From Craterostigma plantagineum (lineage: Eukaryota > Streptophyta > Magnoliopsida > Lamiales > Linderniaceae): DNA of 64,000 nucleotides. Positions 54,259-64,000 of this stretch are shown here, piece after piece. The notes below the pieces were generated by a model that saw only the letters and a program-made list of their open reading frames with translations, ran no database searches and was not told the origin of the DNA. The first letter of the stretch is position 1. Each line of letters begins with the position of its first letter. The translations under genes were made by a program, and so were the position numbers. The stretch covers positions 62,001 through 126,000 of the forward strand of contig JAPQWV010000356.1 of assembly GCA_027422505.1 (NCBI GenBank). The letters run 5' to 3'.

Positions 54259-57200
54259 ATGGGTAGAACAAGAGGTGATAGCAATGGGAGTTCCAATCGG
54301 GGCAAGGAACCCGAGATACCAACTGATAATCGCGACACGGCGATTATCCAGCTTACCGAATTAGTACGTCAACAGTCCGCCCAGATTCAATAATTGATTC
54401 AGCAGTGGAACAGTGGCGGACAACAAGGCAGTGGGCTTTCTCAAGCCGAAAGAATAGAGATAGTAGGAGAAAGATTTCGGAAGTTAAATCCTCCAACTTT
54501 CGAGGATGCAATTGACCCAACTTCGGCGGAAGACTGGCTAAGGACCTTAGAGAGCATGTTCCAGTATAGCAGAATCCCCGAAGAAGAGAAGGTTCTATAC
54601 GCTGCCTTCCTGTTGCGAGGGAGTGCAGGTCATTGGTGGACACAATCTTAGCCATTGCAGACCCTCTTACAATGAGTTGGGATCGTTTCAAAGAACTATT
54701 CAGGAGCAAGTACTTCACCACTCCAGTACGGGCCCAACGAATGAACGAGTTCATTAACTTACGCCAGGGCCCGATGACAGTGGCGGAGTATATCCGGAAA
54801 TTCAAACAGTTGTCCAGGTTCGCAGCTCATATGGTGAGTACGGATGCATTAAAAGTTGAACGCTTCCTGGAAGGCCTGAAGTCGGAACTTTACCAAGACG
54901 TAAATATGGACGGGCTTCAAGGAGCTATGTCTCAAGTTGCTGAACGTGCTTTAGTGGCTGAGCAAGCAGAAATCAGAATCATCCGAGCCCAAGAAGCAAA
55001 ACAGAAGTTCGTACAAGGGCCACAGTGGAGTGGAGGAAGTCAAAAGAAGCAATTTGTCTCAAGGGGCCCAAGGCCTAATTTTCAGAACAAACCCGGACTG
55101 CCTCAGCAGTTTAACCCGAATCAGGGGGACCCCCAATGGCACCAATCTGCCCGAAGTGCACTCGACGACATACGGGCATTTGCTTCTCAGAAAATGCTAG
55201 CTGTTTTAGATGTGGCAAGTCAGGCCATTTTGCAAGAGCATGCCCAGGGAAAGCTTCTGGGAGTCAGACCACCGTACAAGCCAGGCCACCAACCGTACCT
55301 GCCCGAGTATACACGATTACATCCGAGGAGGCAGACCCATCAGTAGTAGCAGGTACCCTATCTATCCACCATATCCCGACATGCATATTAATAGATTCAG
55401 GAGCCACACATTCATTTGCATCATCTAAGTACGTGACGAGACTCAGGATTACGCCTCAACAATCCGACTGCGAGTATAGTGTAACTATTCCACATGGAGC
55501 TTCGACCCGAACTAATTTAGTTTTACGAAAATGCCCAGTGTTAGTGAACGATAGAGAACTACCCGTATACCTTATAGTTATACCTATGAACGACTATGAG
55601 GTAATCCTAGGAATGGACTGGCTGTCTAAGTATGGAGCCGTGATTGATTGTAATCATAAGACAGTCACGTTCAGTACAGAGAGAAATGAACCGTTCATTT
55701 TTATGGGAACTAGCAAGAGCAAAATTCCCAAAATCTCTGCGATGAAGGCACAACGCCTTATCAGGGCAGGATGTGAAGCATACCTCGTATCTGCAATGAC
55801 CTTAGAAGAACGTTCACCCCCAAAGTTAGAAGAAGTCCCAATAGTACAAGAATTTCCTGATGTGTTCCCCGAAGATTTACCAGGACTCCTTCCTGATCGT
55901 GAAATCCAGTTCACGATTGATCTAATACCCGGAGCTGCACCTATTTCAAAAGCTCCATATCGTTTAGCTCCAACAGAAATGAAAGAGTTAAAAGAACAAT
56001 TGGACGAGTTGCTGCAGAAGGGATTCATTCAGCCAAGCTTTTCACCTTGGGGAGCACCAGTTCTATTTGTCAAGAAGAAAGATGGATCGATGCGGCTCTG
56101 CATCGATTACAGAGAGTTAAATAAGATTACTATTAAGAACAAATATCCTCTTCCGAGGATTGACGACTTGTTCGATCAACTACAAGGAGCCACAGTGTTC
56201 TCAAAGATAGATATGCGATCGGGATATCATCAGCTGAAGATTCGCGAAGAAGATATCCCGAAGTCGGCCTTTAGTACTCGATACGGGCACTACGAGTTCT
56301 TAGTCATGCCTTTCGGGCTGACTAACGCGCCGGCAGCATCATGGACCTGATGAACCGCATATTCAAGCCATTCCTAGATAAGTTCGTCATCGTATTCATC
56401 AATGACATTCTCATTTATTCAAAGACGAGGGAGGAGCATGAGCAACATTTGAAGATCATCCTTGAGATACTGCGCGAGAAGAAATTGTACGCTAAGTTCA
56501 AAGAAATGTGAGTTTTGGCTCGACCAAGTCGCATTTCTTGGACATATCATTTCAGGAGAAGGAATCTCGGTAGACCCGAGCAAGATAGAAGCTATCAACA
56601 ATTGGCCCCAACCAACGAACGTAACTGAAGTAAGAAGCTTTCTAGGATTGGCAGGAAACTATAGAAAGTTCATAAAGAAGTTTTCGAAGATCGCATCAAC
56701 GTTGACAAAGCTGACTAGGAAGGATACTCCATTCCATTGGAGCGATGAGTGTGAACGAAGCTTTCAAGAATTAAAAAGACGACTCACTTCGGCCCCAGTC
56801 CTGACGATACCCGCAGAGACCGGAGGATTCTCCGTATACAGCGATGCATCAAAGAACGGACTGGGATGCGTTCTAATGCAAAATGGGAATTTTATTGCGT
56901 ATGCCTCGCGACAACTAAAGGATTACGAGAAGAATTATCCAACACACGATCTGGAACTCGCAGCAGTTGTGTTTGCTTTGAAGATCTGGAGGCATTATCT
57001 GTACGGCGAACGCTGCGAAATTTTCACAGACCACAAGAGCTTAAAATACTTCTTCACTCAGAAGGAGTTAAATATGAGACAACGACGATGGCCCGAACTA
57101 GTCAAGGACTATGACTGCGTGATTAGCTACCATCCGGGGAAAGCAAATGTAGTGGCTGATGCACTAAGCCGCAAGACTGTGAATACAGAGCTACAAAGGC

Positions 57201-58643
57201 TCGAAGTAGAAGTAATACCTATGGGCGAAATCGAAGCAAGGCTAGCAGCTTTAACTCTCCGACCAACATTGATGGAGCAAATCACAAAAGCGCAACAGAA
57301 CGACGAATTATATTTAAAGCTTAAGGAAACTCAAGTGGAACAAAGGCCATCAGACTACAAGATACGAGAAAACGGAAGCTTGTACTATAGGAATCGAATA
57401 TACGTTCCCAATGCACGGAGCTTCGGAAGACAATTATGAAGGAAGTACTGCTACAGTTTACTCAATCCACCCAGGAGCGACAAAAATGTACAAAGACTTA
57501 TGGCCAGGGATGAAAAGAGAAATAGCGACCTTCATTAGTCAATGTCTAACATGTCAACAGATAAAAGCGGAGCACCAACGACCGGCATGAACATTACAAT
57601 CTTTGCCAGTACCCGAATGGAAATGGGACCATATCACAATGGACTTTGTCGTCGGCTTGCCGAAAATAGTAAAGGGCCACGACGCGATATGGGTCATAGT
57701 TGATCGACTAACCAAGTCCGCCCACTTTCTGCCAGTCAGTTCAACATTTTCACTAGAACGTTATGCCGAATTATACATTCAAGAGATAATACGACTTCAC
57801 GGAGTACCAGTATCAATCATTTTCTGACAGAGACTCGAGATTCCTATCTAAATTTTGGATGAGCCTACAGAAAGCAATGGGTACCAAATTATCATTCAGT
57901 ACTGCCTATCACCCCCAGACCGACGGACAGTCAGAGCGAACTATCCAAACTTTGGAAGATATGCTGAGGGCTTGCGTCCTTGATTTTAAAGGAAATTGGA
58001 GCAAGTACTTACCATTGATAGAATTCTCGTACAATAATAGTTACCACGCAACAATCGGAATGGCGCCATACGAAGCGCTATACGGACGCAAATGCAGATC
58101 TCCAATTCACTGGGACGAAGTTGGAGAACATGCGATACTAGGCCCTGACCTAGTACAAGAAATGACGGAAGCAATATCAAAGATACGGGAAAGAATGAAA
58201 ACGGCCCAGAGTAGGCAGAAAAGCTACGCAGACCAAAAGCGTAGATCACTGGAATTCCAAGCAGATGACCTTGTATTTCTAAAAGTATCCCCAATGAAAG
58301 GTGTGAAACGGTTCGAAAAGAAAGGAACGCTGGGCCCGCGGTATATAGGACCCTTCCGAATTATTAGAAAAGTTGGCGAAGTCGCATATCAGTTGGACAC
58401 AAAAAATACGTTGCCGATCCAAGCCATGTGTTGAACACATAAAACCTTCATCAACAGCTCAAGTAGGATTTAAGCCACGAGGAAAAGCCAGTGGAAATCC
58501 TTATGTACGACATGCAACGACTACGGAATAAAGAAATTCCGTTAGTCAAGGTATTGTGGCAGAATCAGTCCACGGAAGAAGCTACGTGGGAACGAGAAGA
58601 TGACATGAGGAACCACTACCCTGAGCTATTTCTCCCTACCTGA
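54259..58643 (+). pseudogene. Tekay-type gag-pol with chromodomain, frameshifted
   Basis: Starts MGRTRGDSNGSSNRGKE. A TAA interrupts at about 54391, and frameshifts occur near 54640, 55125, 56335, 56505, 57415 and 57825. Domains in order: gag (FLLRGSAGHWW, FINLRQGPMTVAEYIRKF), zinc knuckle [14 protein letters not shown], protease ([11 protein letters not shown]), RT ([19 protein letters not shown]; the catalytic YVDD motif reads FINDIL), RNase H ([15 protein letters not shown]), integrase ([31 protein letters not shown]) and a C-terminal chromodomain-like segment (VLWQNQSTEEATWEREDDM). It cannot make a working polyprotein. Confidence 0.93.
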
Positions 58644-58665
58644 TTTCGGGGGCGAAATTCCTTTT

Positions 58666-58677
58666 AAGGGGGGAGGA
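58666..58677 (+). promoter_or_regulatory. polypurine tract of the Tekay-type element
   Basis: AAGGGGGGAGGA directly before the TG of the 3' LTR; this is where plus-strand DNA synthesis begins. Confidence 0.85.
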
Positions 58678-61391
58678 TGTAATACCCGAGTCCCGTAAGT
58701 AAGCCGGCCAATAAATATGCATACATATTATGTGACTTGCATGACTACATGGAATATATTTTTAGATTTTATGTGTCAACGTGACTTTAAAATTAGGTGC
58801 TATTAGGGTTACTAACCAAGTAGAAGAATTAATTGAAGTTAGGTTAGTTATTGATTTTAGGGTTCCTAGTACATGACATGCTAACCTAGAAAAATTTAAT
58901 TTAGTATAATTAGGTGCTAATACCACATTTTAAGGAATACGAATTATTAAGAATAGAATTACGACTATAATTAAATTGGACTAAATATGAATTGGGCTTG
59001 GCTTACACATAAAGCCCAAGTATTTGAAGATAATTATTGATTCCTTAGTGCGGAGGAAAAATAACGTCACTAGGTGTCCCATCAAACAAGTTTCGATGGT
59101 TTAATAGTTATCAAGAATCCTATTCATAATATTAGATCATTTAAACACTACAGAATACGTTAAAACCATCATCCATTCTAAGGAGCTTAAGCAATAAACC
59201 ATTTGAGGGCTCGGAAGGTATAATCCCTTTTATACTAAGCACTTGATTTTTTTTCTCTTATTATTAGTAGGTTAAAATACGTTTAGGTATAAGACCATAA
59301 ATTTAAGAATTTAGGGTTTTTGAGTTTTTACTTTTCTTGTCAGGAATAGTTTTTGAAGGAATATCGATAGTTGATGTTAGAGTTTTAATCGTAAGTTTGA
59401 TGATATAGTTTCCAGGGTAATAAAGTTCGAAACCCTGTTAGGTTTTGCAGGCATGATCTCGGCTCAACAATGAAAAGAGAAAAATATCGAAAGTCTGTTG
59501 TATGAAATTAGGCTCGAGATTTATCGTCAGAAAATGTCCAAATTAGGTGATTATTTAGTCCAAATCTCGAAATCATTGTATGTCTTATATCGAGATTTTA
59601 TTGCGCTGCCAAGCTCGAGATCTTTGTGTAGTGTAAATATCGAATCCTTAGTGTAATATCGAGATCTATTTGATGTCGAAATAATTGTGCAATATTTAAA
59701 TGTCAAACGTTAGTATGTATATCGAAATTTTAGGTATAAAACTCGAGACAATCTCGAGATGAAACTCGAGGTACATATCGAGTATGATATATGGTTAAAC
59801 TTTGAAATTCATTCTAAAATAACATATCGAGAATGTTGTTACTTAGTTAAACCTCAATTCAATTTTAGTGTCGAGATCTACCTTTTTGTTGAATTTAGCT
59901 TATGTCGAGATTATGTTGAAAATTAGTTTTATATATCGAAATCTTTATGCAGCTCGACATCTATCTTCTTATGATATCGACATTTTGTTAAAACAACCTC
60001 TCGACATCTTAAGTATGATATCAATAATATATTTCGACATTAGTATATTATAGGTAATCACGAAACCATATACCGAGATCTATGTTTAACATATGTCGAA
60101 ATTATTCCATATTTTATGTCGAGATCTATTTCTGAAATTATATTTCTCAGTTTAGGTTAAGTTCTAAACTTTAGGGTTTTGAAGAAGTCGAAACTAGGGT
60201 TTTCAAATTAAGCTAATTTCGGGAAATTATAACTAGACTAACAAACCCTAATTTTATATGTTTCTATATTTAGGGTTCGACGATTTACGATTTACAGTAC
60301 GCTAAATAAAATAGGTAAGGAGTACCAGGTAAGTGGGAATTTCAACTACAACACATAAATTGTTTGTACTAACATGAATTACGTGACTATCTGTTTATAT
60401 GAGATTATGTGAATTATTTGCTATATATGATGATATAGCACGCATTTCAGTATTGTTTACATAACCATGAAATACATGCATACACGACATGCACGAGAAT
60501 TGTGAGATGAGAGTATGCATGGTATAATGTCGCTTGAAAGCGATGGATATTTGCCGATATTGGCATCTGATGTCGACTCACAGTTGAGTCTGGACTGCTT
60601 CTATGACACCATGACGACCTGGTACGTCGTCGGATATATTTTTATTATTTGGGCAGAATGCCCTTAATTGCGGTAGGTGCGACCTGGAGGAGGCGATTCG
60701 AGGGTGGCAGCGACACCGAGGATATCTCTGGTGCTGGCGACCTCGAAGTGGGCTACCAGCGTGAGCGTCCGCGGAACAGCAAGTACCCATTGGGCCGAAT
60801 GGCGGGCCGTCACGCATCCCAGTGCGAATTGGGCCGAAATGCGTGACTGGTATTTTATGGTTCGTCACCCTTTGTGGATTGGTGGACCAATTGTCCTTAT
60901 TGGATTTGAGCTCTGAAAATGGTGCATAGTATGTCAGTCGAGGGCCCTGAGAGATATAAGATTAAGTTTGATCCAATTAGGGTCTGAATGCATTGGCGTG
61001 GATGCCTTTGCAAATGGGACACGTGCACGACATGCATTATTCCTACTTACTGAGCTTTATAGCTCATCCCATGTTTTATGTGTTGTAGGTACGCGCGACC
61101 ACGGTATGTGATCGCTTATGACGGCAAGGCTATCTTTGAAGCTTCCAACGACTTTTGAGGGTGGTGTGTACATGAATGCGACCCGTGGGGCAGGAGATAG
61201 GGTTTCTTTTGTTGGAATTATGAATCCATCCTATGTAAATAGGTTGGGAGCGATATTTTGACTTGTACAGAACGAATTCCTTTATATAAAAGGAAAAATT
61301 TTACCCACGTTTTTGCGTATTAATTATTTTATATTGACATTAGCCACGTAAGTTAGCGATAGAATTGATAAGTAGATGGCGGGGCGCCACA
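58678..61391 (+). repeat. 3' LTR of the Tekay-type element
   Basis: Near-identical to the 5' LTR, including the TCGA-rich block at 59480-60130, with small indels throughout. Confidence 0.93.
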
Positions 61392-62681
61392 CTCCCGAGC
61401 TACACCGAGACAAACCCTAAGGAGTACTGCAATGTGGTAACCCTGAGGAGCGGGAGAGGATTGCAAGAAGTTCCTGCCAAGCAGAATTCGAGGGAGAAAG
61501 TCGATTTCGAAGGCCATGACGAGCCAGAAGTGGGGGAAAGCAAGGGCAACGGAGTCGAGAAGGTCAAGGATGACAAGGGAAAGGCGTGACCATTCGTGAA
61601 GCCGTACCAACCGAAGATTCCGTACCCAGCTCGGTTGAGGGAAGCCGAACCTAAAAAAGAGAAGGTCGAACCTAAAAAGGAGAAAGTCGCGCCTGAAAAA
61701 GAAAAGGCGGGGGAGAATGCGCGACCACTAGTGAAGCCGTACCAGCCGAAGATTCCCTATCCAGCACGTTTGAAGAAGGACAAAGACGAGGCACTATTTA
61801 GCAGATTTATGGGTATGTGCAAAGAACTACATATTAACTTACCATTTGTTGAAGCTATTACGCAGATGCCCAGTTTTGCGAAGTTCCTGAAGGACTTGCT
61901 GACGAATCGACGGAAGCTCGAACATGTCTCCACGGTATACCTACGAGGAGAGTGCTCGGCGATACTCCAAAGCAAGATACCGAAAAAGCTCAAGGACCCA
62001 GGGAGTTTTACTATTCCTTGTTGTATAGGTGACTTAGTAGTTGAGCATGCTTTAGCTGATCTAGGCGCTAGTATAAATTTGGTGCCGTACTCCATGTTTA
62101 AGCGCTTAGAATTAGGTGAACCACGACCCACTAGGATGAGTATTCAATTAGCAGATAGATCGTTAAAACACCCCCTAGGTGTTATCGAGGATGTTCTAGT
62201 TAAGGTCGATAAGTTCGTTATCCCTGCTGATTTTATGATCTTAGAGATGGACGAGGATGAAAATATTCCATTAATTCTAGGTAGACCATCCTTAGCTACA
62301 GGCGAGACTATGATAGATGTTAGGAATGGGACGTTAACTTTGATGGTAGACGGCGAGAAAGTTACGTTTAATATGACTGACTCGATGAAAAAGAGTAGCG
62401 AGCATGATAATAAGTGTCGTTACTTGGATGCTTTTGAGCACGGTTTCTCGTCTTCTATGCAAGGTTTATCACAGGTTTTGAGCAAGGAGGAAGTCGACGA
62501 GCCCACGATAACCATCGATAAAAACAACAAAGAAGTTAAGGACAAGAGCCCATTGGAGAAGCGACCGCCACTAGAGCTGAAATCGCTGCCTGACGAAAAG
62601 CGACAACTCCAAGGTATGGATGTAGGCGAGGGAGACGTAAGCAGAAAAAAGGTGTTGTACCTCGACTTCCAGCCACCCTAA
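61392..62681 (+). pseudogene. Athila-like gag tail and protease region
   Basis: Resumes the frame cut at 51381 (SYTETNPKEYCNVVTLRSG). After a TGA at about 61587 an ORF from 61596 carries the motif KPYQPKIPYPARL twice, then FSRFMGMCKELHINLPFVEA and a retroviral-type protease core with DLGASINLVPYSM and ILGRPSLAT. It ends at 62681 with an unusual tail (RKKVLYLDFQPP) where reverse transcriptase should follow. Confidence 0.85.
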
Positions 62682-63930
62682 GCGAACGAAAGCACGTCCG
62701 GCTGAAGACGGTAAAGGAAGCGCTACTTAGGAGGCAACCTGGGTTTTATCTATCTAGTACTTTCTTTTATTTACCTATGACTATGATGCATATGAAATCT
62801 ACTATTATTATTATTATTATTATCTATGTCTAGTTCCTTTTTACGTTTCATTTCTTTTGTTATGTCAGGATATCACGAGTCACGATCCACGACCTTCACG
62901 CGTTCAGTCACGACTACTTCACGACCACGTCATCTATTTGTCAGGGGAGTCATGTTCTTTTTAACCTTCTTGTCCCCTCCCTTTTATCCTTTTATGTTGA
63001 GGACAATGTCGAACTTAAGTGTGGGGAGGGGAATTTAGGTTGCGAACTTATGTAAATAAAAAGAAAATTTATGGCGTGTCCGTGAGCTATCAGTTTTGTT
63101 AGAAAGGCATGAATTGTTGAAATCAGGCATGGTTGTTTGCACTTATCTCGATTTGGTCTGCATTTTATGAATTTTTGCGAGCAATTAGGATATGCATGAC
63201 TGATTGAATCATGTCTGCCTGAATCGATATGGCACTGTTTTGAGAGAGTCGTACACATGACCATTTACGTTGTGAGAGTTTGAGCCTAACGAGCTTGTGC
63301 TCATTTTTATTGGTGGTGTGACGTGCCTAGTCTCTATCTCTCTAGAACTTGCTTGTCTGATACGTGTTGAACCTATTTCTGGTTTGTTAGTATGAAAATG
63401 ATGAGGGCATTAGGATTTAAGTCCATGGCCAAAATTACCTACCATGACTAATCCCCTTAGTTAGCCACATTGAGCCTGAGCCTATTTGTTTGCTTTCCTC
63501 GTAAATTATAGAAGCCACTTACCCGAATAAGCCTCCGGAGATTATATGAACCTGAGTTGATTAGAATAGAGCAGAAGTCGAACTTGAGAGTTACTGTTTC
63601 AGTGTATGATTTGATATTCTTCTCTGCTATTCGTGAAATGACTCACCCCTTACTTGACCATTTTCTGAAATGACCCGATCCCTTGCATAAGCCTGCCCAT
63701 AAACCTTTTGCAAGATATAGGTTTTGGTAATAAGTATCCCTAGGTACACGGCATTCGCTGTGACGATGTATTCTTTGCGACAAAAGCCAAACATTGATGT
63801 TTAGGGAATAAGGGCAATGCACAAAATTAGAGCGTGACTAAGGTGAAAGGACAGAAAATGAAAGGGAACTGAGTTGAGAGGGTCGGGCAGAAAAGTCTAG
63901 GATTTCAGAGCGAGAATGTTGAGTCGTATG
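62682..63930 (+). other. Athila-like 3' region, no gene
   Basis: Contains AAGCGCTACTTAGGAGGCAA, a block typical of the end of Athila/Tat pol, an (ATT)n run at about 62803-62822, and the G-rich tract AAGTGTGGGGAGGGGAA (63016-63033). No env-like ORF is present. Confidence 0.55.
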
Positions 63931-64000
63931 TAGGGGTGGTTCGGTACGGGATACCGTACCAAAACTGTGATACCGTATACCGTACCGAAATTCGGTATCC
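63931..64000. mobile_element. start of a hAT-like MITE, cut by the window end
   Basis: TAGGGGTGGTTCGGTACGG followed by repeated ATACCGTACC words resembles the ends of hAT-like MITEs such as 29139-29577. Its other end is not in the window. Confidence 0.45.

Larger units (their letters stand above)
51382..61391 (+). mobile_element. Tekay/Del-type Ty3-gypsy chromovirus, full length, degenerate
   Basis: Two LTRs (51382-54103 and 58678-61391) flank a 4.6-kb interior. Identical 5-mers CTCCC lie at 51377-51381 and 61392-61396. The primer site TGGTATAAGAGC is one base off the usual form, and the purine tract AAGGGGGGAGGA precedes the 3' LTR. Gag-pol order is gag, PR, RT, RNase H, integrase, chromodomain. 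The LTRs differ by scattered substitutions and small indels, so it is older than the gag-only array. Confidence 0.95.
48021..64000 (+). mobile_element. Athila-like gypsy element without RT/integrase, hosting a Tekay-type element
   Basis: The 5' LTR, a tRNA-Asp primer site, gag and protease remnants and a G-rich tract (63016-63033) are in order. The protease part ends at 62681 and leads directly into the 3' untranslated-type region, so reverse transcriptase, RNase H and integrase are missing. The element enters the copia integrase at GGCCCA/TGATAAACG. The 3' LTR lies beyond the window. Its gag-protease junction is split by the element at 51382-61391. Confidence 0.82.

Noticed and set aside
1..64000. 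CRISPR arrays, bacterial operons or rRNA genes
   Set aside because: No regularly spaced identical short repeats with unique spacers, no Shine-Dalgarno gene chains and no rRNA signatures were seen.

Overview
This is nuclear DNA from a flowering plant, most likely a eudicot. The evidence is GT-AG introns in every protein gene, two intron-containing tRNA genes (elongator Met and Tyr), plant-only families (UGT85, class III peroxidase, NAC, HCF173, type I metacaspase), and dense, nested plant LTR retrotransposons, MULEs and hAT-like elements. I cannot name the species. The 7-deoxyloganetin-glucosyltransferase-like UGT would suit an asterid, but that is weak evidence. About three quarters of the window is transposable element or its debris. 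The host genes are not functionally linked to one another. 

Layout: 310-3296 is a Mutator-like element (MULE) carrying a broken MuDR transposase and a broken plant-mobile-domain (PMD, MAIN-like) gene. 3358-4929 (-) is a two-exon UGT85-type glucosyltransferase. 5024-5796 holds two MITEs. 6955-7039 is tRNA-Met(CAT) with an intron. 7197-8730 is a probable decayed element containing two hAT-like insertions. 8950-11924 (-) is a complete 13-exon HCF173 gene. 12252-12338 is tRNA-Tyr(GTA) with an intron. 12754-14686 is an internally deleted copia element. 15009-17270 (+) is a five-exon type I metacaspase. 17552-19938 is a hAT-like element into which a second PMD-carrying MULE (17983-19440) has jumped. 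20617-22671 (+) is a four-exon class III peroxidase gene disabled by a 4-bp duplication. 22843-23370 is a fold-back element. 24079-28375 is a three-level nest: a hAT-like element holding a solo gypsy-type LTR, which holds a deleted copia. 29139-30804 holds two further MITEs. 31691-32470 (-) is an XND1/NAC104-type NAC gene. 32948-34250 is a probable solo LTR with a complete TRIM inside it. 34502-35531 is a MULE-like non-autonomous element. 36080-38083 (-) is an eight-exon TRAP-alpha gene. 38335-44353 is a three-LTR, two-gag tandem array of a gag-only retrotransposon, flanked by one target-site duplication. From about 44640 to the window end is a copia remnant, entered by an Athila-like element (48021 onward), itself entered by a chromodomain gypsy element of Tekay/Del type (51382-61391). 

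Most element borders were set by target-site duplications read directly from the sequence: 5 bp for LTR elements, 8 bp for hAT-like, 9-10 bp for MULE-like. Exon borders were set by GT-AG signals, phase agreement and remembered family consensus; no alignment was run. The most notable finds are the pair of MULEs that both carry a PMD gene (one keeps the PMD and has no recognisable transposase), the tandem gag-only array, and the large Tekay-type LTR saturated with degenerate ATATCGAGAT-like words.
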